A DNA stretch of 64,000 nucleotides, from contig NC_088170.1 of assembly GCF_028769735.1 (NCBI RefSeq), positions 66,813,085 through 66,877,084 of the forward strand, in the 5' to 3' direction. The DNA is from Zonotrichia leucophrys gambelii. Taxonomy: Eukaryota > Chordata > Aves > Passeriformes > Passerellidae. The notes under the pieces were generated by a model. It was not told the DNA's origin, searched no databases, and was given only the letters and a program-made list of their open reading frames with translations. Both the position numbers and the translations under genes were made by a program. Of the stretch, positions 1-11,809 are shown in pieces; the first letter of the stretch is position 1; each line of letters begins with the position of its first letter.

Positions 1-2062
1 AGATGTTCAGTTAATTCCTCTCTCTGTCTTCTTGACATTGAGAAAATGGTTTTTTTAATCTGTGCCCTACTTTCCCATCTGGGAGGGACAGACACCACCC
101 TAGCAATCTACAGAGCAGAACACTAGGAACTTAATAGAAGACACAGAAATTGGCAGCTTTATGAAATTCCCTCCTTTCCAAGACTGTTTTAAGTATAAAT
201 CAACTGAAATACCGGTTCGTCATTCAGTGTAAAAGAACATGATCTGTTGAGACAGATGGCTTCTACCACTTCAAAAATTAAAGAGTTGCTGTAGCAAAGT
301 AAGGAACCCCTGAAGCTTTAAATAAGTGATCTATACCATACCCCTTAGAAAGAAAATTATTTAAAAGCTCCAAAGTCCTAGAGGGAAATAAGGGGGAAAA
401 AAGCAGCAAAAGGGAATAATTATTCAATTAAGAAAGTGGTGAAATAAATGGTCCATTTCTGATATTCATATTTATGAAAGTACATTCAGGCACATGATTT
501 TGAAGTGTCAACCACAAACACCTATTTTATGCACTGAGCTTATATCTGTTAAACAGAGAAAGAGGTACAAGGTCCCTTGTGTGCTTTGCCATTGACCTAA
601 AGATGGTGACATGTGAGTAGGGAAGGAGAAAATGCTTCAGAAGCCAGAGCAACCCCATACATATTTCATGTAAAGGCATGGAGGAGCACCCTTTTAGCCT
701 GAATTTACCCTGATGCTGGTCAGGATTCAGGATTTGCTGTACACATTAGAAATAAAACTGTTTCGTTTTCCCTTCCCATTACAAAGGTTGGGAAGAGCTG
801 ACAAAACAGGAAGGCAACTTTTTGCTGTAACAGCTGGCAGGAGATTTTTATAAACACAAAAACCAATTAAGTGTCCTGATTCTGGGCATGTAACTCCCCT
901 GGAGCCTTTGTTTAGAAGTGCTTATCTGCTTGCATAGGCACAAGCATCCAAAAATCCATGTACAGGTGTGTGTGTGTATCCAAACAAAGCACCACAGAGT
1001 GCACTGAAATGAGCTGTTGCTCTCCTGAGGAAAAACCCAACATGTTATCCCTGTGAAAACAGTAGTGGAGAGAGTTTCATAACAGTATTACTTCATCAAT
1101 AGAAGGCTGGCATTAAATTCAGTTCTAAAGGACAGTTTATCCATAGAAAAAGTTCACTCTAAAGGTCCTAATTCAGAAAAAGGGAGAGAAAGATTTTTTT
1201 GCTTAGGTATTGAATGCAGCTGTTTACAGTTATTACCTAAAGGAACTTCTTTAATTTCTGAAAAAGCAGTACCACATTCTTTTTCTTTTTTCTGAGGACC
1301 ACCCATTTTAAACAGGAGCATCACCTAAACATACATATATTCATTCATTCATTCATTCATTCATTCATTCATTCATTCATTCATTCCCATGTTGATGATT
1401 CCATTGCTTCCTACATCTGTTCATAAAAGTCTTGTACCTTTCAAAGCACTAATAGCTATTGTAGCCCAGGTTAAATTATTTATATACAACAGGTCACAGT
1501 CACATACATAATTTGTTTACAGGAAATACTTTCTTTCCATTCAAAATACCCAAAGTCTCATGCCACGCTTCTCTCTCTTGCTGACCTCATTTACACAAGC
1601 CCAAGCACGTTGGTGATTTTTCTCCCAGACAGGGCCTAGGCTGTGATTCCAATAAAGAGAAGCACAGGTCCCCATGTTGAAAATAAAACATTTTTATTGC
1701 TTTCTAAACCTGGGGCATAAACATTCATTGCTTCATCTGACAAAATACAACCAATAAAGACTGCAAAAAGAGTGAGATTAATAGAAGCAGCTTTCTAGAA
1801 CATTGCACTACCCTCTAGACACTGGAAGTCTTGAAAATTGCACATCGTAAAGTTTGGCTTGTAGAAAAACAAGGAAAATACCCTTTCCTCATTTGGGTGT
1901 TCAACCTAAGCAAATCCACACTTGTCTGGAAGCTGCAGGACCTATTACAGGCTGAGTCCCTCAAGTCTGGGCTGGATTTATTGCTAATAATTCATGGGGT
2001 GTCCTTGGGAAGCTTCCTGCATTTCACAGGTTCCTGTTATATCAGGCAAGCAGAGATCAGTG
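1..2062. other. Unique AT-rich non-coding DNA
   Basis: No gene or interspersed repeat is recognisable apart from the ATTC microsatellite listed separately and a short GT run near 966-977. Open frames are below 80 codons and carry no recognisable domain. The segment could be intergenic or intronic. Confidence 0.6.
1339..1386. repeat. (ATTC)12 microsatellite
   Basis: Twelve uninterrupted ATTC units, 48 bases, flanked by ATACATAT on the left and CCATGTTG on the right. An uninterrupted tetranucleotide of this length is likely to be length-polymorphic. No function is implied. Confidence 0.97.
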
Positions 2063-2332
2063 GATCATAAAATCATAGAATGCCTTGGGTTGGAAGAGAC
2101 CCTAAAGATCATCTTATCCCACCCCTGTGCCATGGGCAGGAAACCTTCCTCCAGAACAGGTTACCCCGCTCCAACCTGGCCTTGGACCAGAAATGGGGCA
2201 GCCACAGCTTCTTTGGGAAACCTGTGCCAGGGCCTCATCCCCCTTTATAGTGAAACATTTTCTACCAATATCCAATCTAATTCTACCTCTTTCACTTCCC
2301 ATCTTACATTTCACTGCTCCCCCATCTGACAG
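2063..2332 (-). mobile_element. CR1 LINE 3' fragment
   Basis: Read on the plus strand this begins with the reverse complement of the CR1 tail (AATCATAGAATGCCTTGGGT, then GGAAGAGACCCTAAAGATCA) and continues through CCATGGGCAGGAAACC, CCAACCTGGCCTTGGACC, GGGGCAGCCACAGCTTCTTT and CTGTGCCAGGGCCTCA, the ordered blocks of the avian CR1 3' UTR. The element therefore lies on the minus strand with its 3' end at the left. It is 5'-truncated, as most CR1 copies are, and holds no ORF2. The overlapping open frames are shadows of the repeat. Confidence 0.95.
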
Positions 2333-4918
2333 AAATCGAGAGGACTGAACTGCAAATTGTCTCTGTTGCTCAACAGCTGGGAAGGAGTTCAGTCTCTGCC
2401 TGAGGAAACCAGGAGGGGAAGATAGTGCTGCATTTCATGGTAGATTCTTCAGGTAATTTATATTTCTCTTTTAATTTGTAGCTTGTGTGCAAATGACAAA
2501 TTCCAGCTGTTGCTGATTATTCCTTACCCAGTCGTTTGAGAAAGCTTTTTAGCTTTTTCCTCTTGCAGAAAGAGCTGTCTAGTCACTAACCAGGCTGCTT
2601 TGAATACCCCCAAGACTTCTTTTTTATTATTTTTTCTTTTAGTTACCATCTCCTTAAGAAGTAAGCAGCCTTCTTTTCAGATTATGGATGCTGAATCTAA
2701 AATTCATGTTCATTTCATGATGTCAATTGTGAATTTAGTCTTCACATTGCCATGGATATCACAAGCTGGCACAATACTGGGCCTATAATTATCCAGTTGA
2801 GGCCTGTTTGGGATATTAATTGGCTTGTGTTCAACCCAGTTAACCTGTGCTCTTTTGGTCAAGAACAGCCACAATCTTCCCTAGACTGCTAAGGGATGTA
2901 AAATACAAAGCCTTGAGTGCCATTTTCCCATTGAAATGCCACAAAGGAATGGGATTTTTAAAGGAACTCCTGGGTTACTCTTTTACATTCTTATTAGTCA
3001 AATATTTTTTGGCCAGAAATTTGTATCTTTTCTTATATTTCCCCTTTTGCTGACAGATTGAGCAGCCTGTGTGTATGTGGGGCAGCTCAGCTGCCTTTTT
3101 TTGAATTGGCATAACCTCAACCATGGCCATGGCAGGGCAAATAAAAATTCCTCCTCAGGGCAGATTAACCCAATCTACATATTTAAGGCAATCCATTCCC
3201 AAGAAATGTTTCCAGATATCTAAATTTCTAAGAATTTGATACAATTTTCATTATCCTTGTGTGATATGAGCAAATATTTTCTCATATTCTGCTATGTTTC
3301 AAATACAAATCTAAAATATCTGTCACCCGGGATCTAGAGAAACCCATTGCCCACCTCCATCTCTCCTGATGTGCTATTGAAAACTTTCCCTCTGGATAGG
3401 GATGACCTATACCAAGAGTTCATGTACAGAGGAAGCATGGAACTACTTTAAAGGAAACTGTTTTAACAGTGTTCAGCCCAGCATGGAGAAACAGTGCCAT
3501 TTTTTATCCTTATCTGTATATACCGAATATTTTTCAGGTCTTCCTGAAACAAAAGTCCACTCCCCATCTCCCATCTGGCCCCTCTCCCTCACCATCAGAG
3601 GTGAAAATAATTTTTGTGAAACCATCTAAACTGATATTTCAAACTTTTGTCTGAGCAAAATTGTCATGGAAAGCCATCCTGACCTTGGTGTCAGGACAGC
3701 TTTTAGACACCTGGAATGGAAAAGCAGCACTTGAACATTATTGTAGCACAGAATCTTTACTTCCTGCTGTAAAACCTGGCACAAGACTGGAGGAGAAGTA
3801 GCTGCAACTTCATCAGCCGCCGAGTTTGGCAGAAAGGAGAGCTTTACCAAGATCACTGAAGTGTTTTGGATCAGGATTTATTCTGTTGGTCTGCTCAGAG
3901 GAGAGAAAAGGGAAGGTGCTCTCCCCTCTGCAAGCACTGCATGTGAATTTACTGAGAGCTATCATCTAAAGCTGAGGGACTAAATTCGGTGTGTATGGAC
4001 ACTCTCTGAAAGTCTGCCAAAGGCTTCAGAAATAGGAACATAAATTGAAGGTGAACAGAACTGCAATTGAGTCTATCTCCAGCAAATATAATTAAGAAAA
4101 TAGCCTAGTGAATGAAAAATACATTGGACTTTTAGAAATCATGTCATTTTCAATAATACAAGAAAAGGGATCCTAAAGGCAGGAATTCCCAAATTAAATA
4201 GTGATAGAAGAACCACTTTGAAGTAAATAGGCTATCCCAGAGCCAAAGACTATTCCTGCCTTACCAGCAACAATACCAGTATGTGGCAATAATGTTCACA
4301 GTCCCCTGAGCTACAGCACTGCTGTTTGCTCCTGGCACACCTTCAGCTTTTCCCACTTGGTTGTAGTCCTGACAGCCACCCCCTGCTCTGCCTCTGGCTT
4401 CTCTACTACAACCTGATATATTTCATAAATTTTCATTTTTGCCTATTCTTCCTTTTCCCCCCTCATTTTTTCTTGCTCTATCTCTATTTATCTAAAATTT
4501 CTGTCCACAGTACTGGGACAGCATAAGCTTCCAGCCAAGAGTATCCCTCTTTCCTCATTGTGGAATTATGATAATCTAATAAGCCATGAATGAAGAACTG
4601 CCTATTTTCCAATCAGTTTCATTCAGAATTCTTCTCCTTTGGAAAATTATCTCTTTGAAAGCACCAGTATGTGAATGACTAGCAGGTATGTATCAGTTTG
4701 CAGCACTGAATGTAATCTTGTCATGATCATTCATCCTTAGGCAACACAGTCCAGGGACAAATCCATCTTTATCCAACATAATGAAGTCCAGGAGAGACTT
4801 TGTTTGCATCGAGCACAATATCATTTATGTTTGAAACTTAAAAACCCCAAACAAATCATCATCTATTATTTGCTACCAAGTGCATGGATACAGTAGCCTT
4901 GACTCAGAAAGTGAAATA
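2333..4918. other. Unique non-coding DNA
   Basis: I see no recognisable gene or repeat. A few bases near 2601-2611 resemble a CR1 motif but the neighbouring sequence does not follow the consensus. Open frames are at most 76 codons. Confidence 0.55.
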
Positions 4919-5105
4919 ATGGAATCACAGAAGGAGCTGGGTTGGAAGGGATCTTAAAGATCATCACATACCGACCCTGCCACCCTGGACAGGGATATCT
5001 TTCAGCAGATTTCTCAGTCTCTAATCTCACCTCCCTGGAACACTTCTGGGGATGTGGTCACCTCCCATCACTCCTGGATTCTCCTCCATGTGTTACTGAC
5101 TGGAA
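4919..5105 (-). mobile_element. Degraded CR1 LINE 3' fragment
   Basis: GGAATCACAG followed by GGGTTGGAAGGGATCTTAAA, ATCATCACATACCGACCC and CCTGGACAGGGATATCTT is the reverse complement of a CR1 tail. Similarity fades after about 5030, so the right boundary is approximate. Minus-strand copy, 5'-truncated, non-coding. Confidence 0.8.
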
Positions 5106-5451
5106 TAACACATCCTGGGGTTTGATTTGTGTCTCCTGCTTGAAATAGTTGAGTGGAGTGTGCTGGTTTTGGCTCAAATCAGCACGGGGGAGACACCTTT
5201 GTGCCACCACCTCACATCCCTGAGGGCTGTGCACTCTCAGTCCCGCCAGTGCAGATGCAGGCTGTGGGCTTAGTGTTTCTCCTGCCATCCATGGACCTTA
5301 TTGACCTGCACAGATCTTCACAGCACCAGCCTCTGGGCACTTCCTATTCCGCTCATTCAGTAATTCCACAAATTATCTCCATTTGAAGTACCCTTTTATG
5401 GCAAGTATATTTTATGTTTTGCAGAGACCCATTTTTCAGATTTCTCTTTTT
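5106..5451. other. Unclassified segment between two CR1 tails
   Basis: Moderately GC-rich sequence. Position 5158 begins GTGTGCTGGTTTTGGCT, which resembles the start of some avian ERVL LTRs, but the following sequence does not support an LTR that I can recognise. No gene is visible. Confidence 0.4.
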
Positions 5452-5537
5452 GAGCAACCTGGTGTGACCTCATGGCTATCCCAGCTTTGACTAGAGACCT
5501 TCTGAAGTCCTTTCCAACCCCAGTAATCCTATGATCC
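5452..5537 (+). mobile_element. CR1 LINE 3' tail
   Basis: GAGCAACCTGGTGTGACC, then AGTCCTTTCCAACCCCAG and ATCCTATGATCC, match the last ~85 bases of a CR1 element in plus orientation. Very short copy, truncated far into the 3' UTR. Confidence 0.8.
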
Positions 5538-6039
5538 AAAAATCCTCTCCACTCCTTTTATTTTTTTCCCACTCCAGCCATTTTCAACTGTTTATGAATA
5601 CAGATACCAAATTATTCTAATCAGCAGTCTTTCAACAAGATAACTGTATCAGATTTTTAAAATATAAATTTCCAGTTTCCTTGATTTTAATTCATGGTAC
5701 AGAAAGGAGTTACCTCATGTAAGAAATAATATATTTTGTTGATGAGCAGGTAAAATTTTGAGTTTAGATTGCCTGGACCTTCACCTATCCTTTAAAATCC
5801 TCTTGGCTGTTCCAGCTATGATTTGACTGAAATATGAACACTGTGTGTATGGTTTACCAGCTGAGGATCAGTCTGTCAGTGGGGAATGGGGGCAGACTGA
5901 GCTCCAACACATCTCAGCCAGGTTACATCTTTCACAGACCTGTAAATCAGGCCTTTTCCCAACATTCCTCAATCCCTGAAGCCTCTGCTGTGCTGTGACT
6001 GCGGCCTGCCAGAGCCATCCTGACATGTCCTGCCTGTCA
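5538..6039. other. Unique non-coding DNA
   Basis: AT-rich at first, rising in GC toward the CpG-rich block that follows. I recognise no gene or repeat. Confidence 0.5.
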
Positions 6040-6520
6040 CTCTCCAGCTTGCCACATTACTGAGATAACAGGGGGGGCAACATCTGCTCCCCTGCATCCT
6101 TCCGGGGCTCAAGGAGCAAGATGTGGCCATGAGATTATTAAAAAATAGGCAGAAAAAAAAAGGGAAAAAAACAAGTGTAAGGCACACGTTGGGATCTTTT
6201 GAGGATTGTGCAGCAGCTGAGGCCGCGGGGATCTGGGGGATGAGTCATTTCAGGCAGACACAAACTTTCCCCAGCACTTCCCCACCTTACATGAAAGGAA
6301 AGGCAGCCGGAGCCAGACCATCTGGACAGCTCAGTGGGAGCAGAGCCTGCAGAGAGGATGGGGCCGCCCGCGACGCCGAGCTGGAAACAAAGCAAAACAA
6401 CTTTGCTCTGCAGCCCTTGCCCAGCTCACTCACCAGCAGCCATCAGCTGATTTACACCAACCAGCACTTGCAATTAACCCTTATTATCGCCCTCCAAACG
6501 GAGAAGGAGGTCAAACCAAA
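6040..6520. promoter_or_regulatory. CpG-rich unique block, possible regulatory element
   Basis: This is the clearest local concentration of CpG in the window: GGCCGCGGGG near 6221, and GCCGCCCGCGACGCCGAG at 6363-6380 with five CpGs in 18 bases, plus scattered others. It contains an AP-1-type TGAGTCA near 6241. A 147-codon open frame crosses it, but the first part is an A-rich lysine run, there is no domain, and the frame gives no reason to call it coding. A promoter or enhancer is possible, as is a first exon of a non-coding RNA; the sequence alone does not decide. Confidence 0.3.
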
Positions 6521-7438
6521 GAAGAACAAATATTACAAGAAGAGTGATGTTAAATTAAACCTGTGATAGAGTTTCAGAGCCATTGCCATTGAAATCAAGG
6601 GAAATTTGCCACAGAGCACACAGCATAGATTGGAAAGTGCTGTAAGGATTCGTAGTGTCCTACTGTTGTCACAGCACTATATATATGCACAAAGGGTTTA
6701 GAAGTTAAATTTGAAATAGAAATTCATAGGAAAGGCAACTAAAAAAGCAGGCTAACATGTCACCAGAAAAAGTAGATGTGCAGAGCTTGACAATTTGTAT
6801 GAAAATCCCAAGACAACTTCCTTGTTGATCAGATTTCTATTGCTACACAAATCGACCTCTGTGCAGATTACTGTGAAGCAGTCAAAATTAACATTTGTTC
6901 TTTTATTATTAGACTACAAAATTTCCAACTTTCATAGCTTCCTCAATTATCACTTCCATTAGCCCCATTACCCAATCTAACTATTCTTTTTCCTAAAATG
7001 ATTTTGGTTCTGAATTACGCTGCAGTAAAACATACAATGGAAAGAAACTGGCAATTGTTGTATAGAGCTATGCTATTTATTGAGGAATAGGATATTGAGG
7101 ATAGGAACCTATCTCATACTAAATACAGGCTAAAAAGAGGAAAAATGGCTTAAAATTTCTGTAAATGTTACCAAATATTTGGCCATACCTGTTCCCACAT
7201 GAAATATATTCTCTCCCACACCCCAATATTTATTACCTGTGAAGACTATTAAGGAAAGATTTATTCTAGTTGAATAAACTAGGCAGCAGCTAAGATAAAA
7301 ACTGTTGGCTAAAACGATGAATTACTCTTTCTAAAATGACAAAGGACCTTTCCACGCAGCTTAATAAATTGTAGAATTTCTGATATACAATTCCTGTATT
7401 CTGTTATATCAAGCTTTACATGTAAGAAAAGGACTGTT

Positions 7439-7475
7439 GGTTTCATCAAAACCATGATGTGTACTTGATGAAACC
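7439..7475. repeat. Inverted repeat, 11-bp arms
   Basis: GGTTTCATCAA at 7439-7449 is perfectly complementary to TTGATGAAACC at 7465-7475, with a 15-base spacer. Complementarity does not extend outward, so it is neither a long hairpin nor a terminal inverted repeat of a recognisable transposon. Confidence 0.9.
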
Positions 7476-9331
7476 AGGTGTGTTAGTTTTAATTTTTGAC
7501 ATTCAGGCTTTATGAATTGTATCTGTATAATTTTGTAAATTGCACTGGAATGTGGCAACCATCACTGTTTCCCTCTTATGGATTGCTGCAGAAAGTGGCT
7601 GTGTCCACCTATACCCTTCCAAGTAGATTTGGAATCTCTTAACCTAAAAAATTAATGGTGGGAAAATTGCTATAGAAATAAAAAAAATATTTTAGTTACC
7701 TCTGTAATGATCAGTACTAAAAGGGTTTTAAGGTACTAGAAAGTTTTGGGGTTTTAAAACAAAGAGAATGAAGGGGTCAGAAAAAACATCAGAAATAATC
7801 TTTAGATTAAATGAATGTGGGAATGTATTTCTCAGAGAAAATATTAATGGCTTCATATAAATTTTCTTTCCTTCTAACAGACATGTTAAGTTCTGATGAA
7901 ACCACTAGTGGGTCTCTGCTGTTCAATATGCCAAGAAATAAAAGTTCAGGTATATACCATGACAGAGGCAAATTTCTGTTGTCTCTAATTTGGCAGAAAT
8001 ATAGGAAATGTAGATTTAGCATAAAAGCCTCACTGTGAAGCTGGACAAGGATACACCTCAAACCCTAATTAGTTTATTGATTAGGTCTATAAAGATGGTG
8101 TCCTGTTAACAAAAAGGATGTGTTATCCATCCTTTGCCTGTTTCAGTGCTGTAGCAGTTCCAACAAGCTTAGCATATAGATTTATACTCTTGTCTCTACA
8201 GTCCATTTATAAACAAGTAGCTCAGAGGATTTAGCTAACCCCCATCTGGTGACTTGAGAAGCAGAAGTGCAAAAAATATCAAAGGAACAGAAATAAATAT
8301 CATTTTAACTGGTCTCCATCTGGCAATTTTAATAATGGAAATGCGAAGTTGTAAAATATGCCAGCTATCCAGGCTTTGTGCAAAAAAAAGAAAAATTGTG
8401 CTTAAAAACATTTTACAAGTCAAGACAGGTTAGATAAGAGTTTAGCTGAGGGTCGACTAACTTCAATATCACAGAAATCTGGGTCACAGTTTACCCTAGC
8501 ACAGAAAAAGCATATTTCCTCTTAAGTAATGGGACTTGCAGCACTTTCTTCTGGGTTGGAAACAGAGGCTGAACAAGGAGATTTCTAAAATACTTCCTTC
8601 TGCAACTGAATATGTGACATTAATTTGAAATTTTTAAACTCTTTTACATTCTTAAAAAAGTTTTCTTTTAGTGTTTGGTAGCTGAAAGTGTTAAGGTGGC
8701 TGAGGGAGGGCCAGATCTTGGGCTCATTTGAAAGAATAAAAGAGAACAAACCCTCACTGACTACTTTTAGTTGAGTCCTACAAACCAGATTTTCATATTC
8801 CATTAGGAAGCAGATGCTGGAATCATCAGTGCTCCAACACTTAATGAGATCTATTTTCAAAGTTAGTCTAAAACCTTTGCACAGCAGGTTTGGAATGATC
8901 ATGGTTTGCATTTTTCTCCTTTTTTTCCTTCTTCCCACTTCTCACTTTTGTTTTGTTTCACTTTGAATACTTCACAGTGTTTGTATTTTGAAAGCTGGCC
9001 TATTTTCCCTCACAAAGCAGATTCAGTTTGTGGTGTAAATGCTAAATCAGCATGTGTCAAACTTGTTAAACCTTTTTTATGCCAGGCCTTGAAGGACCAG
9101 ATAAAATAAAGCTGTAAAGATATACATTTTAATAAAACATTATTCATGCACTGTTAGTCCACAAAATATTCTCATGTACTATATAGAAATGAAAAGCAGC
9201 ATTTCTCTGGCCTAAAGCTAACTTTTTATTACTCCCTTGGTAATTTTTCCTCCTTTAATACTACTTTATTTATTTATTTTACAATAAGCCTTCAGAAAAG
9301 GGGGTGGCATTTTTCTCAACACTTTTGCATG

Positions 9332-9348
9332 TTTTTTTTTTTTTTTTT
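9332..9348. repeat. Poly-T tract (17)
   Basis: Seventeen T in a row followed by CCCC. No retroposed gene sequence is recognisable on either side, so I treat it as a simple homopolymer rather than a retrocopy tail. Confidence 0.9.
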
Positions 9349-9460
9349 CCCCTGACCTTTTACATCATCTATAGAATAATTTAATAGGGATGTGGAAAGC
9401 AGGCAGAGTAACTGCTGGAAGCAATATGTGCTGATAAAAACCCAGAGAGAGCAGCTCTGT

Positions 9461-9675
9461 CGAGTATGGTTGCGTGGTTCAGACACTGGCTTGGGAGTCA
9501 CGAGATCTGGGTTTCCTTCCTTAATCTGCCTGACCTCTCTGAGTGATACCAGCTCTCTGTTTGCTCAGCAGGAATGACAATATTTACATTCTCTCATTCT
9601 TTTGTCTATTAAAATGATAGGTGACTTGAGAATCCTACTGTCTTTTGTAGTGCTCTGACACGGTGAAGTTATTCC
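9461..9675 (+). mobile_element. MIR-like tRNA-derived SINE (ancient)
   Basis: The order of blocks follows the MIR/CORE-SINE consensus. A tRNA-like head (GTGGTTCAGACACTGG, GGGAGTCACGAGATCTGGGT) is followed by a decayed B box (GGGTTTCCTTCC, against family GGTTCRANTCC), then TGACCTCTCTGA and ATGACAATATTTAC. The 3' part has TTTTGTAGTGCTCTGACA, against the family's TGTAAAGTGCTTTGA. No CCA or cloverleaf remains, so this is not a tRNA gene. Heavy divergence suggests an old amniote-age insertion. The call rests on recalled consensus and on block order, not on an alignment. Confidence 0.72.
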
Positions 9676-9824
9676 AAATGTTTTCAGGTGTTACCATCAG
9701 GTAAAAATGCACAAGAGGGACCCAAGCATCCTGCCCTCATGTGTGACTGCACCCCTGCAAGTCTGAGGAGAAAAGCCTTGAGACAAGCCCTGAGCCCAGT
9801 GCTGGCCTGTAGGCAAAGCCAAAC

Positions 9825-10262
9825 CTTTGTGTGCTAAAAATTCTGGACCATGAGCTTGTGATAGATGAGTAATGCAATGATTGACTCTCACAATTAACAG
9901 ACAAATATCATGTATACAGGTTAAGAAAAGTTTTATAGATTTATAGTTATGTTTTACCCCCTCACATGGTTACCAAGTGTCACCAGGCTTGTCACCATGG
10001 AACACCTGACTCCAGTCAGGGTTTGAGGAAGAGATCTCCACCACTGGACAGCAAAGAAGGGGTTGATGGACAGAACTTTGAGAGGGGTTAAAGGGTTAAA
10101 AAGGGAAAACCTCCATTGTGAGGGGGCTGAGCACATGGCAGGGAAAATCTTTTGCTCCCAGAGCTGTAACATGTTTTCTCTATTCAGTCTTCTGTTGTAT
10201 TTTTGATAAGGTTTAATAAACCTTCCTAAACTATGAAAAATGAGTAGCTATTTCTCACAAGG
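9825..10262 (+). mobile_element. ERV solo-LTR-like fragment
   Basis: The right part has the layout of a retroviral LTR in plus orientation. There is a TATA-like TTAAAAAGG near 10096, a polyadenylation signal AATAAA at 10215-10220 about 120 bases on, and a U5-like end TATTTCTCACAA. The wording TTCTGTTGTATTTTTGATAA just before the signal matches an LTR I recall from songbird genomes. No gag, pol or env sequence is adjacent, so it would be a solo LTR or fragment. The left boundary is a guess and I see no target-site duplication. Confidence 0.6.
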
Positions 10263-10270
10263 TTTTACAT

Positions 10271-10420
10271 TTCATAAAATCATAGAATTATTTGGGTTTA
10301 AAGGGATCTTAAACACCAGCTGCTTTCAACCTTCCACTAGGCCAGGTTGCTCCATCCAAGATGGCCTTGAACATCTCCAGGGATAAGAAATTCCCAACAT
10401 TTCACAATCTGCAAGTCCTT
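10271..10420 (-). mobile_element. CR1 LINE 3' fragment
   Basis: AAAATCATAGAATTATTTGG, AAAGGGATCTTAAACACC, CCACTAGGCCAGGTTGCTCC and GGCCTTGAACATCTCCAGGG are ordered CR1 3' UTR blocks in reverse complement. It begins within about ten bases of the end of the LTR-like fragment. 5'-truncated and non-coding. Confidence 0.92.
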
Positions 10421-11044
10421 TAAAGCACTGGGATGTCTCAGGTATCCAGTACTGGCAGCCTAGAGTAGGCTTTTCCAAGACATTCCCTGGAAGGCACACT
10501 GTATTCAGTGATGTGGAGTTATCTCTTGGTCTCATTCACGGAATCTCTTTCCTTGGTCTGGTTTTCTTCTCTTTGGACCATTTTCACAGTTGTGACTCAC
10601 ATTTTTCTGCCAGCCATTCATTCAACTGCATCAGTGAACATGAACTCTGTGTGATACTCTCAAGGACATCATCAGATTTCCAGGCTTTGGGAATGTACAG
10701 ACCTACAGGACTTCCAAAATTTGATCCCCTGGATGTCTCCTTCCGTGACTGGTTTTCCTATAAAGGGTCCTCTGTTAGAAGAGCAGCTACCATAGAGAAT
10801 TCCAGCCCCACTAGAGCTAAACTTTCCACATTCACTGCTCTGTGGAAATTGGTGCAACTTCCATGGATATTTTCTTCCTTTTGTCCTTACAGACATGCTG
10901 CTGCTAACTCACAGAATTACTCATAGTTAAGATTAACATCTGGATTGATAAAGATTTCTTCAGGAAGAAGCAAAGAATTTCTCTTCTGAGGCAGTAACAA
11001 CCAGTTGCTGTGCAAATATCAAGGAGTGTAACTGGGCTGACTAC

Positions 11045-11074
11045 AAAACCATAGAAAACCACAGAAAACCACAA
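11045..11074. repeat. Short tandem repeat, 3 x 10 bp
   Basis: Units AAAACCATAG, AAAACCACAG and AAAACCACAA follow each other directly. Too short to be a minisatellite of note. Confidence 0.9.
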
Positions 11075-11809
11075 GGATTGAAGGAGATAATTATCTTTAA
11101 TACAGCATGACAAAGTATAATTTTCTCTTATTATGCAAAAAATGAGGTGCATGGAGCAAAAGGCAGAACTGCTGTTGGTAATGTAGTTCATCTCCTCCAC
11201 TGTAGGCACTGGTAGCACAGAGCAGCTTATTCTTTCTTTTTCTCCCCATGCCTGAGAGTATTTTTTCCTGTCTTGAAGGAGTCCCACTGTTCTTCCCTGC
11301 CTTCCACACCTGCTCTCTTCTTCTTTGCTGAGCTACAAAGTAAAACAATAAACATTCAAGGCACAAAAATTCACATTGTTTGGCTCCCAGTTCTCAGAAA
11401 CTGATGAACTGAGAAGGAAGGGAAGGACTTTTTCTAGCTGAGACTCGAGTTCCTCCTTTAGCAGAGATGAACTGCTCAAATATAAAAGTTTAATCCACAT
11501 TCTGCCATATTTAGAGGCACTTTGGGCTGAGGATTTCAGTGGGATTCTTGCCAAAGGAGCAGGCAAGCAAGGAGTGCTGGCTGGTTGTGCAGAAGTGAGT
11601 AGGGAACAGTCCCAGGGTTTGGGAGGTGGGTTTTGCTGCACTGGCTTGCTGGGAGATTAATGCAAACCACTGAGCATCTCCTTCCTCCCCCCTTGCTGTG
11701 CTCTGGGTTCAGGAGGAACAATGACATTTTTCTCCTTTGTGCTGATTTGAAAGCTACTGATGAAAACTGCTACTTAAGGATTAGTTAGAAACGTACAGAG
11801 GAAATTCTT

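Larger units (their letters stand above)
6521..9460. other. Unique AT-rich non-coding DNA
   Basis: No gene recognised. Two small structures are visible: an inverted repeat at 7439-7475 and a run of 17 T at 9332-9348. The CCATCTGG motif occurs at 8243 and 8307 with loosely similar sequence after each, which may be an old ~65-bp duplication. Open frames are at most 117 codons with no recognisable family. Confidence 0.5.

Noticed and set aside
5157..5350. Possible ERVL LTR starting GTGTGCTGGTTTTGGCT
   Set aside because: Only the first ~17 bases resemble the LTR start; no TATA/polyA layout and no LTR end follows.
6123..6566. 147-codon open frame on the plus strand
   Set aside because: It begins with a lysine run from an A-rich tract, has no domain or splice context, and owes its length to the CpG-rich block. 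Kept only as a possible regulatory region.
9461..9530. Possible tRNA gene
   Set aside because: The tRNA-like A and B boxes are decayed, no cloverleaf forms, and SINE body sequence follows.
10513..10926. 137-codon open frame followed by a splice-acceptor-like TTTTGTCCTTACAG
   Set aside because: No protein family is recognisable, and polypyrimidine-AG motifs are common by chance; there is no supporting donor or exon.
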